Shown here in pieces: positions 1 through 6,308 of a stretch of DNA of 8,745 nucleotides. The DNA comes from DATDCY01 sp964513745. GTDB taxonomy: Bacteria; JAUVQV01; DATDCY01. A model generated the notes under the pieces. That model worked only from the letters and a program-made list of their open reading frames with translations, was not told the DNA's origin and did no database searches. Numbering within the stretch: position 1 is the first letter of the stretch; every line of letters begins with the position of its first letter. The stretch lies in assembly GCA_964513745.1 (NCBI GenBank), contig CAZEOK010000120.1:1-8745 (forward strand), given 5' to 3'. A program made the translations under genes and the position numbers.

Positions 1-1313
1 TCGTGCGCGCGAAGCGGCTGATGCACGGCAAGACCTCGATGGTGCGCCACGACGGCCGGACGGTCTTCTCCGGGCTGGAGTCGCCGCTCGAGGTCGGGCG
101 CTACCACTCGCTGGTCATCGACCCGGCGAGCGTCCCCTCCTGCCTCGAGGTCAGCGCGACGAGCGAGGAGGGGGAGATCATGGCGGTGCGCCACAAGACC
201 CTGCGGGTCGAGGGCGTCCAGTTCCACCCGGAGTCGGTGCTGACGCCGGCCGGGCGCCGGATCCTCTACAACTTCATCACCGGCGAGGAGACGGGGATGC
301 GGGTCAAGGAGGGGATCGACCAGGTCATCTCCGGCAGGGACCTTACCCAGAAACAGGCCGAGGAGATGATGCGGCTGATCATGGACGGCGAGGCGACGCC
401 GGCGCAGATCTCTGCGTTCCTGACGGGGCTGCGGCTCAAGGGCGAGACGGTCGACGAGATCACCGGTTTCGCGCGCGCGATGCGCCGCAAGGCGACGAAA
501 GTCGCGGCGCCCGCCGGGACCGTCGTGGACACCTGCGGCACCGGCGGTGACAAGTCGCGCTCCTTCAACGTCTCGACGGCTGCGGCGTTCGTCGCCGCCG
601 GCGCCGGCGTGCGCGTCGCCAAACACGGCAACCGCTCGGTCTCCTCGGCCTGCGGCAGCGCCGACGTGCTCGCCGCCGCGGGGGTGAACATCATGGCGCC
701 GGTGTCGGCCGTCGAGAAGGCGCTCAAGGAAAACGGCATCGCGTTTTTTTTCGCGCCGCTCTTCCACCCGGCGATGAAGCATGCGCTCGGGCCGCGTCGC
801 GAGATCGGCATCCGCACCGTCTTCAACATCCTCGGGCCGCTGCTCAACCCGGCCGGGGCGCAGGCGCAGGTGATCGGCGTCTACGACGGGGACCTGACCG
901 AGAAGATGGCCGCGGTGCTCGGCGAGCTCGGGTCGAAGGCGGCCTGGGTCGTGCACGGTCTCGACGGGCTGGACGAGATCACGCTCACCGCCAAGACCAA
1001 GGTCTCGGCGCTCAAGGGCGGCAAGGTCGAGACCTTCTACATCGACCCGGTGGCTCTCGGCCTCGAGCCGTGCGCACCGCAGGACCTGCTCGGGGGTGGC
1101 GCCGGCGAGAACGCGGCGACGCTGCGCGCGGTGCTCGGCGGGGCGAAGGGGCCGCTTCGCGACGTGGTGTTGTTGAACGCGGCGGCCGTACTCGTGGTGG
1201 CCGGCGCGGCGAAGGATCTCAAGGAGGGGCTGGCGAAGGCCGCGAAGAGCGTGGACTCCAAGGCGGCGCTGAAGAAGCTCGACGGCCTCGTGAAGATGAC
1301 CAAGGGAAAGTAG
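1..1313 (+). CDS. trpGD: Bifunctional anthranilate synthase glutamine amidotransferase / anthranilate phosphoribosyltransferase (TrpG-TrpD fusion), 5' partial
   Basis: The reading frame enters from the left edge and runs to a TAG at 1311-1313. Numbering from the GTG at base 3, residues 1-92 are the C-terminal half of a class I glutamine amidotransferase. They carry the TrpG-type YHSL motif and VQFHPES, giving the catalytic His75 and Glu77; the nucleophilic Cys lies outside the window. From about residue 99 the chain is a complete TrpD, which transfers phosphoribose from PRPP to anthranilate. It shows the GTGGD PRPP/Mg loop at 179-183, KHGNR at 207-211, and the GIRTVFNILGPLLNP block. There is no stop between the domains and the linker is only a few residues. 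An internal Shine-Dalgarno and ATG at the boundary (286-299) could also release free TrpD of 338 residues, the usual family length. An 8-T run lies at 744-751. trpC follows after 21 nt. The functions are certain; whether the cell makes fused, separate or both forms is not. Confidence 0.95.
   Translation, partial: VRAKRLMHGKTSMVRHDGRTVFSGLESPLEVGRYHSLVIDPASVPSCLEVSATSEEGEIMAVRHKTLRVEGVQFHPESVLTPAGRRILYNFITGEETGMRVKEGIDQVISGRDLTQKQAEEMMRLIMDGEATPAQISAFLTGLRLKGETVDEITGFARAMRRKATKVAAPAGTVVDTCGTGGDKSRSFNVSTAAAFVAAGAGVRVAKHGNRSVSSACGSADVLAAAGVNIMAPVSAVEKALKENGIAFFFAPLFHPAMKHALGPRREIGIRTVFNILGPLLNPAGAQAQVIGVYDGDLTEKMAAVLGELGSKAAWVVHGLDGLDEITLTAKTKVSALKGGKVETFYIDPVALGLEPCAPQDLLGGGAGENAATLRAVLGGAKGPLRDVVLLNAAAVLVVAGAAKDLKEGLAKAAKSVDSKAALKKLDGLVKMTKGK
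286..299 (+). promoter_or_regulatory. Internal ribosome-binding site and in-frame ATG at the TrpG/TrpD boundary
   Basis: AGGAG at 286-290 sits six bases before an in-frame ATG at 297-299, exactly where the amidotransferase domain ends and the TrpD domain begins. This spacing is ideal for initiation, and the product would be a standard-length TrpD of 338 residues. The frame stays open through the site, so either a fusion protein or an internal restart is possible. Confidence 0.5.
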
Positions 1314-1334
1314 GGACAAAAAGGACGGAGAACG

Positions 1335-2207
1335 ATGAACGTGGCAGGTGATTTCCTGACCCGCATGCGCCCCCTCCAGGAGCAGCGCGTGCGCGAGGCG
1401 CGGGCGCGGCGGTCGGGTGCTGCACTCGAGGCACTGGTCGGCAAGCGTCCGGCGCCGAAGGACTTCGCCGCTGCGCTGCGGCGGCAGGGCGATAACGGGG
1501 TGCGCCTGATCGCCGAGGTCAAGAAGGCTTCGCCGTCCGCGGGGTCGATCCGCGAGGGGGATCCGCTCTTCTTCGCCCGGGCGATGGCGGGAGGTGGAGC
1601 CGCTGCCATTTCCGTGCTGACCGAGGAGCGATTCTTCAAGGGTTCGCTCGACGATCTCGCACGCGTGGCGGCGGGGGTTCCCGTGCCCGTCATGCGCAAG
1701 GATTTCCTCGTCGACCCGTATCAGCTCCTCGAGGCGCGGGCGGCCGGGGCCTCGGCGGCGCTGCTGATCGTCGCGATGCTCTCGGACGCCGAACTGGCGG
1801 CGCTGCTGCGCGAGGCGACTTCGCTCGGCCTCGGGGCGCTCGTCGAAGTGCACGACGCCCCCGAGCTGGAGCGGGCGCTGGCGGCGGGCGCGGCCGTCGT
1901 CGGGATCAACAACCGGAACCTGCAGACGCTCAAGGTCGACACCGAGACCACGTACGCTCTGCGCGCGCGCGTGCCGCCCGGGACGATCGTAGTCAGCGAA
2001 AGCGGCCAGCGCACGCGCGCCGACCTCGACCGGCTCGCTGCCGCCGGCATCGACGCCGTGCTGATCGGCGAGGCGATCATGCGCGCCGAGGACGTCGAGG
2101 GGAAGGTGCGCGAATTGCTCGGCACGACGGTGAACCCGTACTTCCAGGCCGAGCTCGAGAAGAGACTGACGAAAGAGCCCGGAGCCGTGAACGGAGAGTC
2201 AGGGTAG
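1335..2207 (+). CDS. trpC: Indole-3-glycerol phosphate synthase
   Basis: TrpC closes the ring of CdRP with loss of CO2 and water to give indole-3-glycerol phosphate, in the cytoplasm. The 290-residue chain shows the full set of (beta/alpha)8-barrel active-site blocks: EVKKASPS (Glu61, catalytic Lys63, Ser66), RKDF (general acid Lys122), LVEVHD (Glu171), INNRNL (Asn192) and SESG (222-223). Their spacing matches the archaeal enzyme with a constant offset of about 10-12. The ATG at 1335 is preceded by GGAG at 1327-1330, and the gene starts 21 nt after trpD. About 27 charged residues follow the last barrel helix, making the protein longer than the usual 250-260; this tail has no recognisable motif. 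It is a stand-alone TrpC, not the TrpC-TrpF fusion seen in enterobacteria, and trpF is the next gene. Confidence 0.96.
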   Translation: MNVAGDFLTRMRPLQEQRVREARARRSGAALEALVGKRPAPKDFAAALRRQGDNGVRLIAEVKKASPSAGSIREGDPLFFARAMAGGGAAAISVLTEERFFKGSLDDLARVAAGVPVPVMRKDFLVDPYQLLEARAAGASAALLIVAMLSDAELAALLREATSLGLGALVEVHDAPELERALAAGAAVVGINNRNLQTLKVDTETTYALRARVPPGTIVVSESGQRTRADLDRLAAAGIDAVLIGEAIMRAEDVEGKVRELLGTTVNPYFQAELEKRLTKEPGAVNGESG

Positions 2208-2221
2208 AACGGCAGGCGAAC

Positions 2222-2851
2222 ATGCACGAGATCAAAGTCAAGCTCTGCGGCCTGACGAACCTCGCGGATGCCCGCGCCGCTGCCGCTGCGGGCGCCGATT
2301 TCCTCGGGTTCGTCTTCGCCCCGGGGCCGCGCCGCCTCGATCCCGTGGTCGCCCGCGGCTTCTGGGCGGACCTGCCGCCGGGCGTGTCGAAAGTTGCCGT
2401 CTTCCGCAACCAGACGATCGAGGAGGTCGAGCGGGTTCTCAGCCTCGTGCGGCCCCATTACCTGCAGTTTCACGGCGTCGAGAGTCCCGGTTTCTGCCGC
2501 GTCTTCGAGATGCCGGTGATCCGGGCACTGCCGTCGCGCGTCCCCGCGGATCTCGCGCTGGCCGATGCATTTCTCGACGCCGCCGAAATCTTCCTCGTGG
2601 ATCTGCCCAAGGGGGAGGAGGGGGTGCTGTCCGATGACGTCGCGCGGATGGCGGTGCTGCTGCCCAAGCCGGTGCTCCTTGCCGGCGGGCTGACCCCCGC
2701 GAACGTTGGCGCGATCGTCGAGGCGTACCGACCATTCGGCGTGGACGTGGCGCGAGGCGTCGAGTCAGCGCCGGGGGTGAAGGATCATTCGCTGGTGCGG
2801 GAGTTCGTCCGCGCCGCCAGGCAGGGGTCAGCCCTGCAGGAGGGGCCATGA
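2222..2851 (+). CDS. trpF: Phosphoribosylanthranilate isomerase
   Basis: TrpF carries out the Amadori rearrangement of phosphoribosyl-anthranilate to CdRP, the substrate of the upstream trpC product. The 209-residue length suits the family. Cys9 in KLCGLTN is the expected general base, and Asp127 in FLVD the expected general acid. LLAGGLTPANV and VESAPGVKD are the phosphate-site and C-terminal family signatures. Two positions are unlike common TrpF: the loop after Asp127 reads GEEGVLSDD instead of the usual GGTG/GGSG-KTFDW type, and VDVARGVES replaces the usual VDVSSGVES. The start at 2222 is supported by GGCAGG at 2211-2216 and a 14-nt gap from trpC. The TGA overlaps the trpB ATG by 4 bp (ATGA), indicating translational coupling. 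Confidence 0.93.
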   Translation: MHEIKVKLCGLTNLADARAAAAAGADFLGFVFAPGPRRLDPVVARGFWADLPPGVSKVAVFRNQTIEEVERVLSLVRPHYLQFHGVESPGFCRVFEMPVIRALPSRVPADLALADAFLDAAEIFLVDLPKGEEGVLSDDVARMAVLLPKPVLLAGGLTPANVGAIVEAYRPFGVDVARGVESAPGVKDHSLVREFVRAARQGSALQEGP

Positions 2852-4089
2852 GCAATGCAGCGAATCGGGGCTACTACGGCCCCTGGGGCGGGGCCTTCAT
2901 CCCCGAGGTGCTCCACGAGACGTTCCGCGAGCTGACCACCGCGTTCGAGGCCGCGCAGGCCGACCCGGTGTTCTGGCAGGAGTATGTGCGGCTGATGACC
3001 ACCTACTCCTGCCGCCCGACGCCGCTGACGTTCTGTGAAAACCTGACGCGGCGCTTCAACGGGGCGCGCATTTTCGTCAAGCGCGAGGACCTCAATCACA
3101 CCGGCGCCCACAAGGCGAACAACGTCATGGGGCAGGGGCTGCTGGTGCGCCGGATGGGCAAGGCGCGCGTGATCGCCGAGACCGGCGCCGGGCAGCACGG
3201 CGTGGCGACGGCGACGATGGCTGCGAAGTTCGGCCTGCGCTGCACGATCTACATGGGCGCCGAGGACGTGGAGCGCCAGCGCCCGAACGTCTTCTGGATG
3301 GAGAAGCTCGGCGCCGAGGTCGTGCCGGTGACCGCCGGGTCGCGCACCCTGAAGGACGCGATCAACGAGGCGTTCCGCGACTGGGTCGGGCGCATGGACG
3401 ACACGCACTACGTGATGGGGACGGTCTGCGGTCCGCACCCCTTCCCGGCGATGGTCGCCTGGTTCCAGTCGATCATCGGCCGCGAGGCGCGCGGGCAGGT
3501 CCTCGCGCAGGCCGGCCGGCTTCCCGCGCGGGTCTACGCCTGCGTCGGCGGCGGCTCGAACGCGATGGGGATCTTCCAGGGGTTCCTCGCCGATCCCGGG
3601 GTCGAGCTCGTCGGCGTCGAGGCCGGCGGGAAGGGACTCGACACCGGCATGCACGCCGCGCGGCTGGCCGGCGGCGACGGCTCACCGGGGGTTGCGCAGG
3701 GGTACAAGACGATGTTCCTGCAGACGGACGACGGTCAGATGCGCGACACCCACTCGGTCGCGGCCGGGCTGGACTACGTCGGCGTCTCGCCGATGATCGC
3801 CGACTTGGCGGGCCGCGGCAGGGTCCGCATGGAGGCGGCGACCGACGCCGAGGTCCTCGCGGCGCTCGACCTGACGATGAAACAGGAGGGGATCATCCCG
3901 GCGCTCGAGTCGGCGCACGCGTTCGTGCAGGCCTTCAAGGAGGCCGGCAGTCTCGCGCAGGAGGACGCCGTCGTGATCAACATGTCGGGCCGCGGCGACA
4001 AGGACATCTTCACGATCGCCCACGCCTTCGGGGATCCGTCGTGGAAACGTTTCATCCGTGAAAAGGGAGAGGCCTATGCTGCAGAATGA
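2848..4089 (+). CDS. trpB: Tryptophan synthase beta chain (PLP enzyme)
   Basis: TrpB condenses indole, channelled from TrpA, with L-serine to give tryptophan using PLP. The 413-residue chain has Lys89 in HTGAHKANN as the PLP Schiff-base lysine, Glu111 in AETGAGQHG as the catalytic acid-base, GGGSN at 234-238 for the cofactor phosphate, Asp309 in AAGLDY, and Ser380 in NMSGRGDKD against the pyridine nitrogen. These track Salmonella residues 87, 109, 232-236, 305 and 377 with an offset of 2-4. It is the TrpB1 type that pairs with TrpA. The stretch after Asp309 reads GVSPMIADL rather than the common GVGPEHAYL, and the C-terminus is about 15-20 residues longer than in enterobacteria. A strong AGGAGG (2838-2843) inside trpF decides the ATG. 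Its 3' end overlaps trpA. Confidence 0.97.
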   Translation: MSNAANRGYYGPWGGAFIPEVLHETFRELTTAFEAAQADPVFWQEYVRLMTTYSCRPTPLTFCENLTRRFNGARIFVKREDLNHTGAHKANNVMGQGLLVRRMGKARVIAETGAGQHGVATATMAAKFGLRCTIYMGAEDVERQRPNVFWMEKLGAEVVPVTAGSRTLKDAINEAFRDWVGRMDDTHYVMGTVCGPHPFPAMVAWFQSIIGREARGQVLAQAGRLPARVYACVGGGSNAMGIFQGFLADPGVELVGVEAGGKGLDTGMHAARLAGGDGSPGVAQGYKTMFLQTDDGQMRDTHSVAAGLDYVGVSPMIADLAGRGRVRMEAATDAEVLAALDLTMKQEGIIPALESAHAFVQAFKEAGSLAQEDAVVINMSGRGDKDIFTIAHAFGDPSWKRFIREKGEAYAAE

Positions 4090-4840
4090 CGTCCACCGGG
4101 CGCTCGGGAGCCAGGACATCCTGTTGATGACGCACCTGGTGCTCGGCTACCCCTCGTTCGCGGTGAACCGGCAGGTGGTGACGCAGATGGCGAAGGCCGG
4201 GGTCGAGCTGATCGAGCTGCAGATCCCCTTCTCCGAGCCGGTCGCCGACGGCCCCGTGATCGCGCGGGCCTGCCAGGAGTCGATCGCGAGCGGTACGACG
4301 GTCGAGCAGTGCCTGGCCTTCGCAGCCGAGATGGCCGGCTCGCACCCGAAGGTCGCGTTCCTGCTGATGACCTACTACAACATCGTCTTCCGCCTCGGCG
4401 AGCAGGCCTTCCTCGACCGCGCCCGCCGGGCGCGCATCCGTGGCCTGATCGTCCCCGATCTGCCCCTCGAGGAGGGGGCGGACTTTTTCCGGGCGGCCCG
4501 CCGCGCCGGGATCGACCCGATCCAGATCTTCGCGCCGACCAGCACCGACGCGCGGATGCACGAGCTGGAATCGGCGGCGGACGGCTTCATCTACTGTGTC
4601 GCCCGCCGCGGGGTGACCGGTGCGGAGACCTCGTTCGGGCCGGAGTTCGACGCCTACCTCGCCCGCTGCCGCGCGGCCACGGACCTGCCGCTGGCGGTCG
4701 GATTCGGCATCCGCAGCCGGGAGGATGTCGACCGCCTGCTGGGCAAGGCCGACATCGCGGTCATCGGCTCGGAGACGATCCGGATCGTGGACGAGCATGG
4801 TCCGGAGGCGGTGGGGCCGTTCCTGTCGGGGCTGCGCTGA
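4076..4840 (+). CDS. trpA: Tryptophan synthase alpha chain
   Basis: TrpA cleaves indole-glycerol phosphate to indole and glyceraldehyde-3-phosphate and passes indole to TrpB. With the ATG at 4076 the protein has 254 residues. Glu47 and Asp58 in ELQIPFSEPVADGP match catalytic Glu49 and Asp60 of E. coli, and Thr181 in RRGVTGAE matches loop-6 Thr183. AVGFGI and IGSETI occupy the phosphate-binding positions. It is a divergent form: the first strand reads MTHLVLGYPS rather than FVPFVTLGDP, and FSEP replaces FSDP. The ATG was chosen over an in-frame GTG at 4058 because AGGGAG (4064-4069) sits 6 nt before it and the family needs no longer N-terminus. It overlaps trpB by 14 bp and is the last gene of the operon. 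Confidence 0.95.
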   Translation: MLQNDVHRALGSQDILLMTHLVLGYPSFAVNRQVVTQMAKAGVELIELQIPFSEPVADGPVIARACQESIASGTTVEQCLAFAAEMAGSHPKVAFLLMTYYNIVFRLGEQAFLDRARRARIRGLIVPDLPLEEGADFFRAARRAGIDPIQIFAPTSTDARMHELESAADGFIYCVARRGVTGAETSFGPEFDAYLARCRAATDLPLAVGFGIRSREDVDRLLGKADIAVIGSETIRIVDEHGPEAVGPFLSGLR

Positions 4841-4852
4841 CAGATGAAAATC

Positions 4853-4891
4853 CCGTACCACCAAGTCCCGCAACTGGTACGGTCACGTGAC
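4853..4891. repeat. Inverted repeat fused to a 10-bp palindrome after trpA
   Basis: CCGTACCA (4853-4860) and TGGTACGG (4875-4882) are perfect 8-bp inverted arms around a 14-nt loop. The last G of the right arm also begins the perfect palindrome GTCACGTGAC (4882-4891). The block begins 12 nt after the trpA stop. No T-tract follows, so it is not a classical terminator. It could be an RNA hairpin protecting the trp mRNA end, or a DNA-binding site. The function is unknown. Confidence 0.5.
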
Positions 4892-4911
4892 TGCTAGATG
4901 AAACACGAAGA

Positions 4912-4944
4912 GGGCGGGCGAGCTTGGGCAACCTCGTCCCGCCC
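4912..4944 (+). terminator. GC-rich bulged hairpin, possible trp operon terminator
   Basis: GGGCGGG-CGAG (4912-4922) pairs with CTCG-CCCGCCC (4933-4944) through 11 bp with a single bulged T at 4937 and a 10-nt loop. It lies about 70 nt past the trpA stop, where the operon should end. A pyrimidine-rich stretch follows but no run of T, so intrinsic termination would be weak; Rho-dependent ending or mRNA 3'-end stabilisation is equally possible. Confidence 0.45.
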
Positions 4945-5015
4945 CCTCCGCTCCGGCTCCTCGATGGCGGTACCCGCTGGCCCTCCTTCCTCCCCGTTCG
5001 AAGCGGAGTCTGTTC

Positions 5016-5021
5016 TATAAT
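5016..5021 (+). promoter_or_regulatory. Perfect -10 box (TATAAT) ahead of the exported-protein gene
   Basis: TATAAT at 5016-5021 is an exact sigma-70-type -10 hexamer in otherwise GC-rich sequence. A start site near 5028 would give a leader of about 70 nt before the GTG at 5097. The hexamer at the usual 16-18 bp spacing upstream (around 4993-4998) does not resemble TTGACA, so an activator may be needed. Confidence 0.4.
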
Positions 5022-5096
5022 CTCTTTGATCCGGGCATACGCGAAAAGTTCCCGAGTCCGCCGAGGACTGCGCGCCGGATCGCGGGGGGAGTGACG

Positions 5097-6131
5097 GTGG
5101 GTGGAAAGAGGGTCAGAACGGCTGTGGTTCTCCTCGCCTTGTGCGTCGGCAACGCCGTGGCAGCTCGCGCGCAGAGTCCGCCAGAGCCTGCCGCGGTCGA
5201 AGAGCCCCCGGTCGTCGAGCGGATCGACGAGGCCCACGAAGAGCAGGCGCGTTTCTTCGGCGAGTTCTGTCAGAGCATCGACCGGATCTTCGGCGAGCAG
5301 TACGTGGAGGACCGGGAGCGCAAGGTCCAGGTCCGGGCAGGGGGGGAGACCACCTTCAACGACGAGGGCACGAGCACCGACACCGCGCTGAGGCTCGGAC
5401 TGCGCGTGCCGCTGCCGTCGCTGGAGCGCCGGCTCAACCTCTACCTGGAGATCGGCGAGGACATCAGCAACCTCGGCGATGCCTCAAGGCCGAACTTCGA
5501 CGATTCCAGCAGGAGACTGTCGATCGGCGCCAGCCTGCTCGGCCGCTACCGGGACACGGTGGAAGCCGGATTCAAGGTAAACCTGCTCACCGACGACAGG
5601 TCGCTCGTTTCGGCCTACCCCTTTGTCCGCTACGAGCTGCTGCGCCTGCCTCTGCGCTACTATTTCGAGCAGCGGCTCATCTGGGAGAGCGACGGATCCT
5701 GGAGGACAAGGACCGACTTCGACGTGGATCGCACGTTCAGCGTCGACTTCTTTCTGCGCTTGCGCAACCGCCTCGATTACGTCTTCGGTGGTCACGGGGC
5801 GCAGGCCGAGCACGGGTTGATCCTGAGGCAGAGCATCTTCGAGCGCAGCGGCATCTCTTACGAACTCTGGCTGGAGTACCACACCGGCGGGAACGACCCG
5901 GAGACGCTCGACGACGACACGATCATGTATGCCCAGGTGCGCTGGCGCGGCCGCGTCTGGCGCGACTGGCTCGAGTACGAGCTGCGCCCGATCTACACCA
6001 TGCCGCTCGAGGGAGGGCGGGACCATTTTTTCAGCTTTCTCGTGAGTCTCACGGTGATCTGGGACAGCTACCTGGGCGGCGCCGCGCAGGCTCAGGTGGG
6101 GACGGACCGGCAGGAGTGGACGGGCTTGTAA
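5097..6131 (+). CDS. Exported protein of unknown function, probable outer-membrane beta-barrel
   Basis: This 344-residue protein is not assigned to a named family. The first 25 residues form a Sec signal peptide: basic GGKRVR, hydrophobic TAVVLLALCVG, and AARA before Gln26. The Cys16 context (LALC) does not fit a lipobox. A Pro/Glu-rich linker and a short helical segment lead to a body of alternating amphipathic strands with many Tyr, Arg and Asp residues, such as LRLPLRYYFEQRLIW and VDFFLRLRNRLDYVF, typical of an outer-membrane barrel with roughly 10-12 strands. The last strand (FSFLVSLTVIW) is followed by a polar tail rather than ending on an aromatic residue. GTG at 5097 was chosen because GGAG (5088-5091) lies 5 nt upstream; GTG 5091 would overlap its own Shine-Dalgarno. 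It stands alone behind its own -10 box. That it is a real gene is well supported; the barrel assignment is inference. Confidence 0.8.
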   Translation: MGGKRVRTAVVLLALCVGNAVAARAQSPPEPAAVEEPPVVERIDEAHEEQARFFGEFCQSIDRIFGEQYVEDRERKVQVRAGGETTFNDEGTSTDTALRLGLRVPLPSLERRLNLYLEIGEDISNLGDASRPNFDDSSRRLSIGASLLGRYRDTVEAGFKVNLLTDDRSLVSAYPFVRYELLRLPLRYYFEQRLIWESDGSWRTRTDFDVDRTFSVDFFLRLRNRLDYVFGGHGAQAEHGLILRQSIFERSGISYELWLEYHTGGNDPETLDDDTIMYAQVRWRGRVWRDWLEYELRPIYTMPLEGGRDHFFSFLVSLTVIWDSYLGGAAQAQVGTDRQEWTGL

Positions 6132-6145
6132 CATCGGCACAAGAG

Positions 6146-6175
6146 TTGACAGGAGAAAGGGACGGAGAGTAGATT
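6146..6175 (+). promoter_or_regulatory. Sigma-70-type promoter for the second outer-membrane protein gene
   Basis: A perfect TTGACA at 6146-6151 is followed after 18 nt by TAGATT (6170-6175, four of six matches to TATAAT), in a local AT-rich patch that continues to about 6187. A start near 6182 gives a leader of roughly 140 nt before the ATG at 6325. Confidence 0.55.
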
Positions 6176-6190
6176 ATTTAAAATTGATCC

Positions 6191-6308
6191 AGCGGCACGG
6201 CAATTCCGCAGGCTGACGGATCGCAACCATGACAGGGCAACCGGGCATTCTGGTCGCTCACCCTGCCCCGGGGATCGGGGAACCGCTCGTACCGGCGCGA
6301 AAGGCCGG
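6191..6308 (+). promoter_or_regulatory. Structured 5' leader RNA, possible riboswitch-like element
   Basis: The leader can fold as follows. A closing helix P1 is AGCGG (6191-6195) with CCGCT (6283-6287). Inside it are P2, TCCGCA (6205-6210) with TG-a-CGGA (6214-6220, one bulged A); P3, CAGGG (6233-6237) with CCCTG (6261-6265), extended inside by ACC/GGT; and P4, CCCCG (6266-6270) with CGGGG (6276-6280). A further hairpin, CCGGC (6292-6296) with GCCGG (6304-6308), abuts the Shine-Dalgarno region AGAAAGG. The junction strings GGCAATTCC and GGATCGCAACC, together with the helix order, faintly recall the c-di-GMP-I (GEMM) class. Key consensus bases (GGCAAACC, GCAAAGCC) are not all present, and P4 is extra. 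The helices are seen; a ligand is not established. Confidence 0.35.

Noticed and set aside
2785..3654. A 289-codon - strand open frame opposite trpB
   Set aside because: It is an antisense shadow of trpB, rich in His/Arg/Asp, with no domain.
4058..4075. GTG at 4058 as the trpA start
   Set aside because: It adds six basic residues, lacks its own Shine-Dalgarno, and would place the good AGGGAG (4064-4069) inside the gene.
4052..4873. A 273-codon - strand open frame opposite trpA
   Set aside because: It mirrors the trpA codon pattern and has no family features; trpA is unambiguous.
4844..4897. A 17-codon frame immediately after trpA
   Set aside because: It has no Shine-Dalgarno and coincides with the inverted repeat; nothing suggests it is translated.
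5130..5150. Possible lipoprotein signal at Cys16 of the exported protein
   Set aside because: The residue before the Cys is Leu, not Gly/Ala/Ser, and a clear AxA signal peptidase I site follows.
5141..6172. A 343-codon + strand open frame overlapping the exported-protein gene
   Set aside because: It is Arg/Pro/Ala-rich low-complexity translation typical of an out-of-frame reading of GC-rich DNA. The competing frame has a signal peptide, a Shine-Dalgarno and a coherent strand pattern.
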